From contig NZ_JAGPYQ010000004.1 in the NCBI RefSeq assembly GCF_018070025.1, positions 1 through 64,000 on the forward strand: DNA of 64,000 nucleotides. Reading direction: 5' to 3'. Source of the stretch: Streptomyces liliiviolaceus (GTDB lineage: Bacteria > Actinomycetota > Actinomycetes > Streptomycetales > Streptomycetaceae). The notes under the pieces were generated by a model. It searched no databases and had not been told where the DNA came from. It was given only the letters and a program-made list of their open reading frames with translations. Positions 1 through 6,371 of the stretch are shown one piece after another (position 1 is the stretch's first letter; every line of letters starts with the position of its first letter). Made by a program: the position numbers and the translations under genes.

Positions 1-363
1 ATGTCCCATCAGCACGTAGATCCGCAGTCCACAGAGCCGTTGATTCCCCGTCCTGCTGTGACGGTGGAGGCGTTGCGCGCCGCGGTGGAACGACTGGATC
101 CGGAGCAGACAGCCAAGTTCGACAGCGAGTTGACTGCTTTCGAGGCTGAGGCGGAGCGCACCGGCAACCCACAGTCCATGCCGACCTTTCTGCGTACGTG
201 GGCGGTGTGGGTGGAGCGGTATCGGGTGCCGGCGACCGCGACCCGGATCCATGAACTGGAGATCGCCATGGGGGCGGCCCGGACGGACGAGGAGGCGCGC
301 GCGGTGGCCACCGACATGAGCAAGCTGCTGCACGAGATCACGGACGGTCTTCCGCTGCCGTGA
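1..363 (+). CDS. DUF6247-type small protein, likely antitoxin partner
   Basis: A 120-residue protein that begins at the first base of the window, so an upstream start cannot be excluded. Seen: a Pro-rich opening (PLIPRPAVTVEALRAAV), then a mostly helical protein with a conserved-looking core (FLRTWAVWVERYR) and an acidic C-terminus. The layout matches Streptomyces DUF6247 proteins as I remember them. Its stop overlaps the GTG start of a RelE-like gene (GTGA), so the two are translationally coupled. Order and overlap suggest it is the antitoxin of a type II toxin-antitoxin pair. That role is inferred, and no DNA-binding motif is obvious. Confidence 0.65.
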   Translation: MSHQHVDPQSTEPLIPRPAVTVEALRAAVERLDPEQTAKFDSELTAFEAEAERTGNPQSMPTFLRTWAVWVERYRVPATATRIHELEIAMGAARTDEEARAVATDMSKLLHEITDGLPLP

Positions 364-626
364 CGGACTGGGGATTCGAGTACACCGGGCACGCGCTGTC
401 GTCGGTGGGTGACTTCCTGCCGGAGCAGCGCCAGCACCTGGACCAGATCGCCTCGCGGCTGGCCGCAGAGGCGGCCGCCACGTATCCGAATGATCCGGAG
501 TACGGCGACCCCGGCGTGAGTAACCTGCTGAACCATCCGGAGACGCCGTGGCTGGTGTCGTACCAGATCCACCGTCCCCGCCGCCTGGTGTACATCGTGC
601 AGATCCTCGATGGGCCGACTTCCTGA
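360..626 (+). CDS. RelE/ParE-like toxin-family protein
   Basis: An 88-residue protein starting at a GTG that overlaps the stop of the preceding gene. RelE-like features are the segment PWLVSYQIHRPRRLVYIVQIL near the C-terminus (beta strands with basic residues followed by an IVQIL strand) and an N-terminal helical pair. RelE/ParE-family proteins of this size are usually mRNA interferases or gyrase poisons. Here only the fold is suggested, because catalytic residues cannot be assigned. Coupling to the small upstream gene supports a toxin-antitoxin role. A strong hairpin lies about 110 bases downstream. Confidence 0.6.
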   Translation: MTDWGFEYTGHALSSVGDFLPEQRQHLDQIASRLAAEAAATYPNDPEYGDPGVSNLLNHPETPWLVSYQIHRPRRLVYIVQILDGPTS

Positions 627-735
627 CCCAGCCCCTAGACCCCCAACCTCCTGGAGAGGCCAGGAATCGAGGACACCGCGCCCTGCGACGTGCAAACCGT
701 CTGAACGCTCTGGCGACATGAACCATCACGGCAAC

Positions 736-776
736 GGCCCGTGCCCCAGCATCCTGTCGGGGCACGGGCCGTTTTT
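736..776 (+). terminator. Rho-independent terminator
   Basis: A perfect 12-bp stem (GGCCCGTGCCCC at 736-747 pairing with 759-770), an 11-base loop and then GTTTTT. It ends the toxin-antitoxin unit on the plus strand, and the convergent small membrane gene at 791-943 stops just beyond it. Confidence 0.85.
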
Positions 777-790
777 GCGTTCCGGGCCGC

Positions 791-943
791 TCACATTTTC
801 AGGACCAGCATCAGCGCCGTGAACGCCGCCAGAGTGACCCCGAGCACCGGAAGGAGCGCGGGAGCGACCACCACAGCGACACCGGCGACAGCGGCACCGA
901 TCGCAGCCGCCGTGACGATCAGGGGGCGGTCGTTGGACGGCAT
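791..943 (-). CDS. Small membrane protein
   Basis: A 50-residue protein starting MPSNDRPLIV. An in-frame ATG 45 bases further upstream would only add a polar leader. Almost the whole chain after residue 8 is hydrophobic and forms two closely spaced membrane helices (AAAIGAAVAGVAVVVAPALL and VLGVTLAAFTALMLVLKM). Small two-helix proteins are common in Streptomyces conjugative plasmids, where Spd proteins help spread plasmid through mycelium. No specific family is recognised. Confidence 0.5.
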   Translation of the reverse strand: MPSNDRPLIVTAAAIGAAVAGVAVVVAPALLPVLGVTLAAFTALMLVLKM

Positions 944-1486
944 GATTGTCTCCTCAGTCTCCAGAAAAAAGATGTCCCCTCCGGGCACCCCGGACTATCG
1001 GGGAGACCGGAGTAAGCGGCGCAACTGCAGAGGGGACCGAGGTACTGCACCGCCTGGAGCATCCAGGCTCGCCATGGGGCTAGCGGGTCGGTTACATGCT
1101 TCCGTCAACTGCGAGATCGGCTACACGCGAACCGTCAGGGAGTCCGGCGGTCACGAGTGTCCAGTTCTCAATTCCCTTCCGTCCGGCGCTCAGTGGATCC
1201 TGCGACCGGAGTGAACTCCCCGAGTGGGAAGCGATGCCCGCAAGCCAGTGTCGGCAGGAGCTGAGGGCGTGCCTTGTCCCCACCGTCGTCCCTGGCCTCG
1301 GGCCATTGCCGGAAGGAAGATGGGCCGACTCCCACGTACAAGATGCGGGCGATATTCGGAGACAGGTGGTCAAGCCCTCTACGGCAGCCATCCGGCAGCA
1401 AGAGCGACCGTTGCCGGAACAGGGATGCCGACGGAGGCGAGGAGCCCTTCAGGAACCGGGCGCAGACTCGGCGAGGCGACCGCCCA
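944..1486. other. Intergenic, no gene recognised
   Basis: About 540 bases with no frame showing convincing protein features. A plus-strand frame ends at 1490 in a GTGA overlap with the broken RelE-like gene. It might be a decayed antitoxin, but its sequence is unconvincing. Confidence 0.4.
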
Positions 1487-1754
1487 GTGACCCACGCGTT
1501 CTACTCCGACGCCGCCGAGAAGATCCGCAGCGAACTCACCCACAGTGAGCGGGCCGCCGTCGAGACCGTCCGGATCTCCCTGGAGAACGACCCGCACCAG
1601 GGCCGCGCCCTGCCCGGTCCCGACCCGCAATCGGCGTCGCACGTCGTCGAGCTACTGCCCGAAGCCACCGACGGCCGCGGCATCTCGGTAGCCTTCCGCT
1701 ACAGCCACGACCTCGACGCCGCCCCCCATCCTCTGGCTCATCGCCGGACCGTGA
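1487..1754 (+). pseudogene. RelE-like toxin gene with a frameshift in a C run
   Basis: Reading from GTG 1487 gives VTHAFYSDAAEKIRSEL and continues as a typical small RelE/ParE-like domain to ISVAFRYSHDLDAAP. At a run of six Cs near 1723-1728 the frame breaks. Removing one C restores a natural ending, ILWLIAGP, with a stop at 1752-1754. Without the correction the frame runs on as low-complexity Pro/Ala/Arg sequence to 1810. This is either a true mutation or a sequencing error in the homopolymer. It is a second toxin-like gene within 1 kb of the 360-626 gene. Confidence 0.6.
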
Positions 1755-1895
1755 CCCCGCGGTACGCGGCCCCGCCGAGCCCGCCAGAAAGAATCTTGGC
1801 CGCCGGGTAAAGAATCCCGGGCGTTCTCCTCTCTCAGCAGGTGTACGGCCGCTGCTTCACCGCGAGGCGCCGGGCCGCAGACTGGAGGAGGTCCG

Positions 1896-2078
1896 GTGGA
1901 GTTGACGGGGATCGGTGTGGTGGTGTTCCTGGCGCTGCTGTTCGCGGGGCCGCTGAGCAGCGTGCTGAGGAGCATCGCGTTCCGCAACCGCGCCGCAGGC
2001 AGGGCCGAGGTGATCCGGGCCCAGCGCGAGCGGGCCGGCAAGGGGCGCCGGGCGGGGAAGCGGGGACGGCGTGGCTGA
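1896..2078 (+). CDS. Short membrane-anchored basic protein
   Basis: A 60-residue protein starting at GTG 1896, just after the purine-rich sequence GGAGGAGGTCC. One N-terminal membrane helix (TGIGVVVFLALLFAGPLSSVL) is followed by a strongly basic cytoplasmic tail rich in Arg, Gly and Lys. It overlaps the start of the sigma-factor gene by 8 bases, so the two are probably translated together. Function unknown. Its position suggests an accessory to the membrane-tailed sigma factor. Confidence 0.55.
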   Translation: MELTGIGVVVFLALLFAGPLSSVLRSIAFRNRAAGRAEVIRAQRERAGKGRRAGKRGRRG

Positions 2079-2916
2079 GCGGGACAGGCCGCGGTCGAGG
2101 CACGCCGAGGCCTTGGCGGAGCTGGTGGCGGAGCGGTACGACCGGATGGTCCGCTACGCAGCCCGCCGACTGCGCACCCGCGACGTTCCGCGGTCGTCGG
2201 CGGACCCCGAGGACATCGTGCAGAGCGCCCTCAAGTCCGTGCTGGCCCACGACGAGCCGATCGGCAACGTGCGTGCGTACCTCTACACCTGCATGGCCCG
2301 AGAGATCGACCGGGCGGCCCGGCACCACTACACGGGCCGGGGGTACGAGTCGCTCGACGTGGACGTTCGGCTGGAGGACGAACCGGTGGTCTGCCCCATT
2401 GCCGACGCCGAGAGGCGGTACTTCATAGACGAAGCGCTGTCCGAGCTGCCCCGTCAGCAACAGAGGGCGTTCTTCCTGACCTGGGAGCTGGAGATGACGC
2501 ACGCGCAGGCGGCCGAGGCGATGGGGATTGCGGCGGGGACGATTGGTGTCCATTCGCACCGGGCGATTAAAGCGTTGCGCGTGACACTCGCCGTCCTGGG
2601 GACATGCCTAGTTTCATGGGTGACCTGCAGCGTAGTGCTCGGTAAGCGGGTCGTCTTCCCAGGCGCTGGCGCCGAATTCACACTGAGCGCATCGATGGTG
2701 GTACCCGCCCTCAGCATCGCGGTCGGTTTGATCTCCGTCGTCGTGTGCCTAGTGCTGTATCTGCCGGTAAGAGGGCAGCTCTCCTTTCGGGATCTGGTGT
2801 GGCCCGTGGGTTTTCCCGGAAGAAGGAGAGGCTCCGTCCCCGAACCTCTCAGCTACGACGAGGACGAGGCGCCGACTGACGATGATCTTGCGCCGGACTT
2901 CGCCGAGGAGGACTGA
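2071..2916 (+). CDS. Sigma-70 family (ECF-like) factor with C-terminal membrane domain
   Basis: A 281-residue protein starting at GTG 2071. Residues about 15-85 look like sigma region 2 (AERYDRMVRYAARRLR, then DPEDIVQSALKSVL and VRAYLYTCMAREIDRA). Residues 120-170 look like region 4, with an HTH (MTHAQAAEAMGIAAGTIGVH). Unlike ordinary ECF factors of about 190 residues, it continues into two hydrophobic helices (about 171-191 and 210-236) and an acidic tail (DEDEAPTDDDLAPDFAEED). This suggests a membrane-held sigma factor whose release or orientation is regulated. It overlaps the short membrane-protein gene upstream. Confidence 0.75.
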   Translation: MAERDRPRSRHAEALAELVAERYDRMVRYAARRLRTRDVPRSSADPEDIVQSALKSVLAHDEPIGNVRAYLYTCMAREIDRAARHHYTGRGYESLDVDVRLEDEPVVCPIADAERRYFIDEALSELPRQQQRAFFLTWELEMTHAQAAEAMGIAAGTIGVHSHRAIKALRVTLAVLGTCLVSWVTCSVVLGKRVVFPGAGAEFTLSASMVVPALSIAVGLISVVVCLVLYLPVRGQLSFRDLVWPVGFPGRRRGSVPEPLSYDEDEAPTDDDLAPDFAEED

Positions 2917-3045
2917 AGTCTTTCCCGGCATGCTGCGAATGTGACAACGCGTTGTTGGGGTGCTGTAACGGACCCTGTCCGAGACCACGCCGACATCATC
3001 GACCAGGCCACCGCTCGCCGCTGACCATACGGCAGCACCGTGAAA

Positions 3046-3080
3046 GGCGCCCACAGTCATTCGAGCTGGCTGCGGGCGCC
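3046..3080 (+). terminator. Possible terminator hairpin
   Basis: GGCGCCC (3046-3052) pairs with GGGCGCC (3074-3080) across a 21-base loop. It lies between the sigma-factor gene and the PadR operator and has no T run, so it is a weak call. Confidence 0.35.
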
Positions 3081-3173
3081 CACCCATGAGCGTACGGACC
3101 TGGAGCGGTACGCGTACACCGACGCCCGGCTGCGTCTATCGAAGGGGAACTGACTCCCTTCACCTGGTCACCC

Positions 3174-3213
3174 TCGACCTAGGTAGACAGGAGAGTTTCG
3201 ACCTAGGTAGATT
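3174..3213 (+). promoter_or_regulatory. Twin operator over a leaderless promoter (copy 1)
   Basis: The 14-mer TCGACCTAGGTAGA occurs at 3174-3187 and again at 3198-3211, 24 bases apart. Its centre (ACCTAGGT) is palindromic. Repeat 1 supplies a -35-like TAGACA (3184-3189), and repeat 2 supplies a -10-like TAGATT (3208-3213) with an 18-base spacer. The ATG of the PadR gene follows 6 bases later, so the transcript should be leaderless. A regulator bound to both repeats would cover both promoter elements, which fits autorepression by the PadR protein. The same arrangement recurs at 5131-5170. Confidence 0.75.
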
Positions 3214-3219
3214 GATGGC

Positions 3220-3591
3220 ATGGCCGATCCGAAAATGACCCCGCATACGCAGACCGTGCTGCGCGTGCTTATGGGACAGGACGCCGGCGGCGAACGCCGC
3301 AGCGCGGTCCTGACCACCGGGCTTTACGGGCTCGAACTGTCCAAGATGACCGACCTGCCCAACGGCACCCTCTTTCCCTTGCTCGAACGCCTCCGCCAAG
3401 CCGGATGGGTCGAGCGCTACTGGGAACAGGATGACATTGCGGAGGAAGAGGGCCGCCCCCGCCGCCGCTTCTTCCGCCTCACCCGTAAGGGGGCCGAGGC
3501 GGCGCCGCTCGCGCTCGCCGTGGCCACCGCCGCAGCCCCGTCCTCCGGCCGCACCGCCAGCCGTCCCGGTCTCGTCGGAGGCCACCTGTAA
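3220..3591 (+). CDS. PadR-family transcriptional regulator (copy 1)
   Basis: A 123-residue winged-helix protein. The PadR signature is clear: GLYGLELSKMTDLPNGTLFP (helix-turn-helix), LLERLRQAGWVERYWEQ, and the wing RPRRRFFRLTRKGAEA. PadR proteins are usually repressors of their own promoter and of neighbouring genes, and the twin repeats just upstream are the obvious target. The start is fixed by the leaderless promoter. It is coupled to the next gene by overlap (TAATG). A second copy at 5177-5554 is about three-quarters identical. Confidence 0.8.
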   Translation: MADPKMTPHTQTVLRVLMGQDAGGERRSAVLTTGLYGLELSKMTDLPNGTLFPLLERLRQAGWVERYWEQDDIAEEEGRPRRRFFRLTRKGAEAAPLALAVATAAAPSSGRTASRPGLVGGHL

Positions 3592-4019
3592 TGGACGACA
3601 CGCTGGGCCTAAACATCGTTATGGAACTAGCGATCAACCAGCTGGAGCCTTACCCCCCACTGCATGCCTCTACAAGGATTCGGTTCAATCCCCGCACGCG
3701 GGACTACAGCGTGTACTTGACAGCAGATGGGAAAACCACGGTCGTGCATGTGTGCGCCAAGGACGCCGCGCGCGCCATCAAGAAGCACCAGTTCGGCCGT
3801 CCCGTGGAAGCTGAAGTGTCGAGGGTTCCTGGTGCGTTGCGCTGGGCCACCCACCTGTTGCCGTTGGTCGAGCGTGAGGACTGGTTGGAGGAGCAGCGGG
3901 GCTATCTCGCCGATCTGCCGTCGCGGCGGGCGTGCTGGGGATGGGTGGTACGGCAGCTGGCCGCGATGCCGCGGTACGCGTACACCGTGCGTACCGGGCG
4001 CGAGAAGGAGGCGGCATGA
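3591..4019 (+). CDS. Conserved protein of PadR operon (copy 1)
   Basis: A 142-residue protein starting at an ATG that overlaps the PadR stop. Residues 1-70 are unlike the second copy. Residues about 80-142 share a strongly conserved block with the 5547-5942 protein (EREDWLEEQRGYLADLPSRR, then AAMPRYAYTVRTGREKEA). The block is Trp/Arg-rich and ends just before an ATGA overlap with a membrane-protein gene. I know this block only as an uncharacterised element next to PadR regulators in Streptomyces. The two N-termini may sense different signals. Confidence 0.6.
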   Translation: MDDTLGLNIVMELAINQLEPYPPLHASTRIRFNPRTRDYSVYLTADGKTTVVHVCAKDAARAIKKHQFGRPVEAEVSRVPGALRWATHLLPLVEREDWLEEQRGYLADLPSRRACWGWVVRQLAAMPRYAYTVRTGREKEAA

Positions 4020-4294
4020 GCACGCCGCCCCCGCCGCCGCCCGGATCCGGCGCGCTCCCGATGATCTCCCAGCGGACCCTGCTCATCCTCCCGGCCGCCG
4101 CTGGCTGGACGTCCGCCAAGTTCACCTTCGACGTGCTGGCCAAGCTCCAGGAACTGGAGGAATGCTCCAGGCGGCACGAGCAGAACCTGCGGCCGGACAA
4201 CAGAGTCGACGGCTACGCCGCCGACTGGAAGAGTAGGAACAGTTCGCCGCGCTGTTCGGCTTCCCGGTCACCGCCATCACTTTCGGCTCGCTGA
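4016..4294 (+). pseudogene. Membrane-protein gene fused to integrase remnant
   Basis: Starts at ATG 4016, which overlaps the previous stop (ATGA). The first 25-30 residues (MSTPPPPPPGSGAL and QRTLLILPAAAG) match the start of the intact membrane protein at 5939-6142. At about base 4108 the match ends, and the frame continues into the core-binding part of a tyrosine recombinase (AKLQELEE, NRVDGYAADW). The original third gene of this operon copy was therefore cut by the event that left the integrase remnant. Confidence 0.6.
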
Positions 4295-5064
4295 CCGCGT
4301 TCGTCGAATGGCTGTGGGTCCAGCCCGGCGCGAAGAAGGGCACCTGCACCGAGCCCTCCATCATCGACCGCCGGCTGTCCGGCGTCGTCACCGGCCGCAC
4401 TGCGCGCCACCTGCTGCTCGCCAAGACAGTCGCCGCCCGCGCGCGACGGGTACCGCGGGCCAAGGTCTGCGAGCTGGAGAAGAGTGACGAGGCCCTCGGC
4501 CGGGGCCCGGCCCCCGCCTCCCCCGACACCCTGCTCGGACTCGCAACCGTGCCATCGGCACCCTCGCCTTCGCCCTCATGGCCCGCGAGCACGAGGTCGC
4601 CTTCCTGCGGCTGCGGCACCTGGCCGACCACGAGAACGGCCTGCTGGTCGACGTCCCGGGTCTCCAAGACCAAACCCCGCACCGTCAAGGTCCTCCAGGG
4701 CTCTAGGCCCTCCACCTGACCGGTCCGCACCTGGCGGGCTTGGAAGACTGCCGCTGGCCTCACCGACCCGGACGGGTTCGCCTTCCGCTGGCTGTACCCG
4801 CGCTGGCACACCGTGATGGACAGCGGGCTGCAGCCGGAGACCACGGCGACGCCATCACCGCCCTGGGCGCCGCCGCCGACCTCGGGGTGCGGCACACCGG
4901 GCACTTCCACCCGCCGCGGCGGCGCCGACGCCGACCGCCAGGCCGGCGCCGACCACAAGGCCATCGCCGTGCACGGCGGTTGGACTGCCAACAGCGCGGC
5001 CATGGAGGCCAACTTCGAGGCCGGCGAGGGCTGGGAGGGCAACGCCATGAACGGCGTGCTGTAG
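4110..5064 (+). pseudogene. Decayed tyrosine recombinase (site-specific integrase)
   Basis: Recognisable integrase pieces lie in different frames. GYAADW and then FPVTAITFGSLTAFVEWLWV and IIDRRLSGVVTGRTARH come from the core-binding domain. Bases about 4570-4700 carry AREHEVAFLRL and VDVPGLQDQTPHRQG-like pieces from the catalytic domain. A last frame ends GGWTANSAAMEANFEAGEGW with a stop at 5064. At the usual catalytic tyrosine position near the end there appears to be Asn (EANFEAGEGW). Multiple frameshifts and a lost nucleophile mean it is dead. It separates the two PadR operon copies. Confidence 0.7.
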
Positions 5065-5130
5065 GGACGGACGCTGACCCGGGGTCCGCGGGAATCGCCG
5101 GAGCGGGCCTGGACACCCACCCTCGCTCTT

Positions 5131-5170
5131 TCGACCTAGGTAGACAGAATATCGTCGACCTAGGTAGATT
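5131..5170 (+). promoter_or_regulatory. Twin operator over a leaderless promoter (copy 2)
   Basis: TCGACCTAGGTAGA occurs at 5131-5144 and 5155-5168, with the same 24-base period as copy 1. The -35-like TAGACA is at 5141-5146 and the -10-like TAGATT at 5165-5170, 18 bases apart. The PadR ATG is at 5177, so the transcript should be leaderless. The spacer between repeats (CAGAATATCG) differs from copy 1 while the repeats are identical. This shows that the repeats are the selected element. Confidence 0.75.
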
Positions 5171-5176
5171 GAGAAC

Positions 5177-5554
5177 ATGGCCGAACCGAGGATGACCGAG
5201 CACACGCAGACCGTGCTGCGCGCACTGCTGGGCCAGGGCGCCGACGGCGAACGCCGCAGCGCGATCCTGAACAAGGGGCTGTACGGACTGGAGCTGTCCA
5301 AGACGACCGACCTGCCCAACGGCACTCTCTTCCCTCTGCTCGAACGCCTCCGCCAGGCCGGATGGGTCGAGCGCAAATGGGAGGAAGACCCCACTGCCGC
5401 CGAAAGGGAAGGACGTCCCCGCCGCCGCTTCTTCCGCCTCACCGACAAGGGCGCCGAGGCGGCACCGCTCGCGCTCGCCGCGGCCACCGCCACCGGCCTT
5501 GCCGCCGGCCGTTCCGCCGGTCGGCCCGGCCTCGCCGGAGGCGCACATGCATGA
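5177..5554 (+). CDS. PadR-family transcriptional regulator (copy 2)
   Basis: A 125-residue winged-helix protein, paralogous to 3220-3591: GLYGLELSKTTDLPNGTLFP, LLERLRQAGWVERKWEE and the wing RPRRRFFRLTDKGAEA. It has an identical operator and leaderless promoter arrangement, so either paralogue may bind both operators. It overlaps the following gene by 8 bases. The C-terminal Ala/Gly tail is variable between copies. Confidence 0.8.
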   Translation: MAEPRMTEHTQTVLRALLGQGADGERRSAILNKGLYGLELSKTTDLPNGTLFPLLERLRQAGWVERKWEEDPTAAEREGRPRRRFFRLTDKGAEAAPLALAAATATGLAAGRSAGRPGLAGGAHA

Positions 5555-5942
5555 CTCCCGGTACGACAGCGGGTCGACGCCGACGGGGTTCGACGAGTCT
5601 CGCCCGACCGCGGATGAGACGGCTGCGAACAGGCTGGTGCTCCAGGAGACTCTGCTGTGTCAGCGGGCTCAGCTTCATAAGTCGCTGGGTATCCGCAAAA
5701 TGGCGACGGTCTGGTTGCGCTCGGGGATGCCTGTGAAGGCGCCGCTCGGTGTCGGTCTGCTGCATGGTGCTGCAGGTCTACTGCCATCAGCCGAGCGTGA
5801 GGACTGGCTGGAGGAGCAGCGGGGCTACCTCGTGGACCTGCCGTCGCGGCGGGCACGCTGGGGATGGGTGCTGCGGCAGCTGGCCGCGATGCCGCGGTAC
5901 GCCTACACCGTGCGCACCGGACGCGAGAAGGAGACGGCATGA
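5547..5942 (+). CDS. Conserved protein of PadR operon (copy 2)
   Basis: A 131-residue protein starting MHDSRYDSG at an ATG inside the end of the PadR gene. The C-terminal half repeats the block of the 3591-4019 protein (EREDWLEEQRGYLVDLPSRR, then AAMPRYAYTVRTGREKE). The N-terminal half (GFDESRPTADETAANRLVLQ, QRAQLHKSLGIRK) is unrelated. It ends in an ATGA overlap with the small membrane gene, so PadR, this protein and the membrane protein form one coupled operon. Confidence 0.6.
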   Translation: MHDSRYDSGSTPTGFDESRPTADETAANRLVLQETLLCQRAQLHKSLGIRKMATVWLRSGMPVKAPLGVGLLHGAAGLLPSAEREDWLEEQRGYLVDLPSRRARWGWVLRQLAAMPRYAYTVRTGREKETA

Positions 5943-6142
5943 GCCCCCCGCCCGCCGCCCCCGGCCCGGGTCCGCTGCTCTCCCCGCGGGCCCTGCTCAT
6001 CCTGCTGGCCGCGGTCGTCATCGGAGCGATCGTCGGCGTGCTCACTTTCTTCAGCGCTGGCAGCGCGGCCGGCGCGATCCTGGCCGGTCTCTGCGGGTCC
6101 GGTGCGAGCATCATGGGGCTGCACCTGCTGATCGGCCCGTGA
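5939..6142 (+). CDS. Small two-helix membrane protein of PadR operon
   Basis: A 67-residue protein, the intact version of the gene broken at 4016. After a Pro-rich start (MSPPPAAPGPGP) there are two membrane helices (ALLILLAAVVIGAIVGVLTF and AGAILAGLCGSGASIMGLHL). Translation is coupled to the upstream gene. A regulator, a soluble Trp/Arg-rich protein and a tiny membrane protein together look like a signalling or membrane-stress module. No function is established. Confidence 0.6.
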   Translation: MSPPPAAPGPGPLLSPRALLILLAAVVIGAIVGVLTFFSAGSAAGAILAGLCGSGASIMGLHLLIGP

Positions 6143-6269
6143 CGACCGCACGCACCAGCAGACGCGTGGCCGACGGGCAGAAAGAGCCTGGACGGATCTC
6201 CTGTTGCTGCACAGCATCAACGGCCCCGTTACGTGCCCTGGCCTGCTGCAGATTGTTTTCTGAGCAAGA

Positions 6270-6343
6270 CCGCGGTCGCATGTTGAAGGGGGTGGTTTGT
6301 TGTCCGCGGACAACAAACCACCCCCTTCAACATGCGACCGCGG
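6270..6343. repeat. 74-bp perfect palindrome centred on a parS-like site
   Basis: Every base pairs across the centre between 6306 and 6307, giving 37 bp per arm with no loop. The arms begin CCGCGGTCGCATGTTGAAGG, and the centre is TTGTTGTCCGCGGACAACAA. The site lies just downstream of the parB stop. It has no T run, so a simple terminator is unlikely. It is probably part of the centromere. The arms may extrude as a cruciform or hold binding sites for a second protein. Confidence 0.85.
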
Positions 6344-6371
6344 AGTACCCCAACGTGCAGGAAGCTCGGCG

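Noticed and set aside
9..719. Open frame antisense to the toxin-antitoxin pair
   Set aside because: Ser/Arg/Val-rich with no family motif and fully explained as the shadow of the two plus-strand genes.
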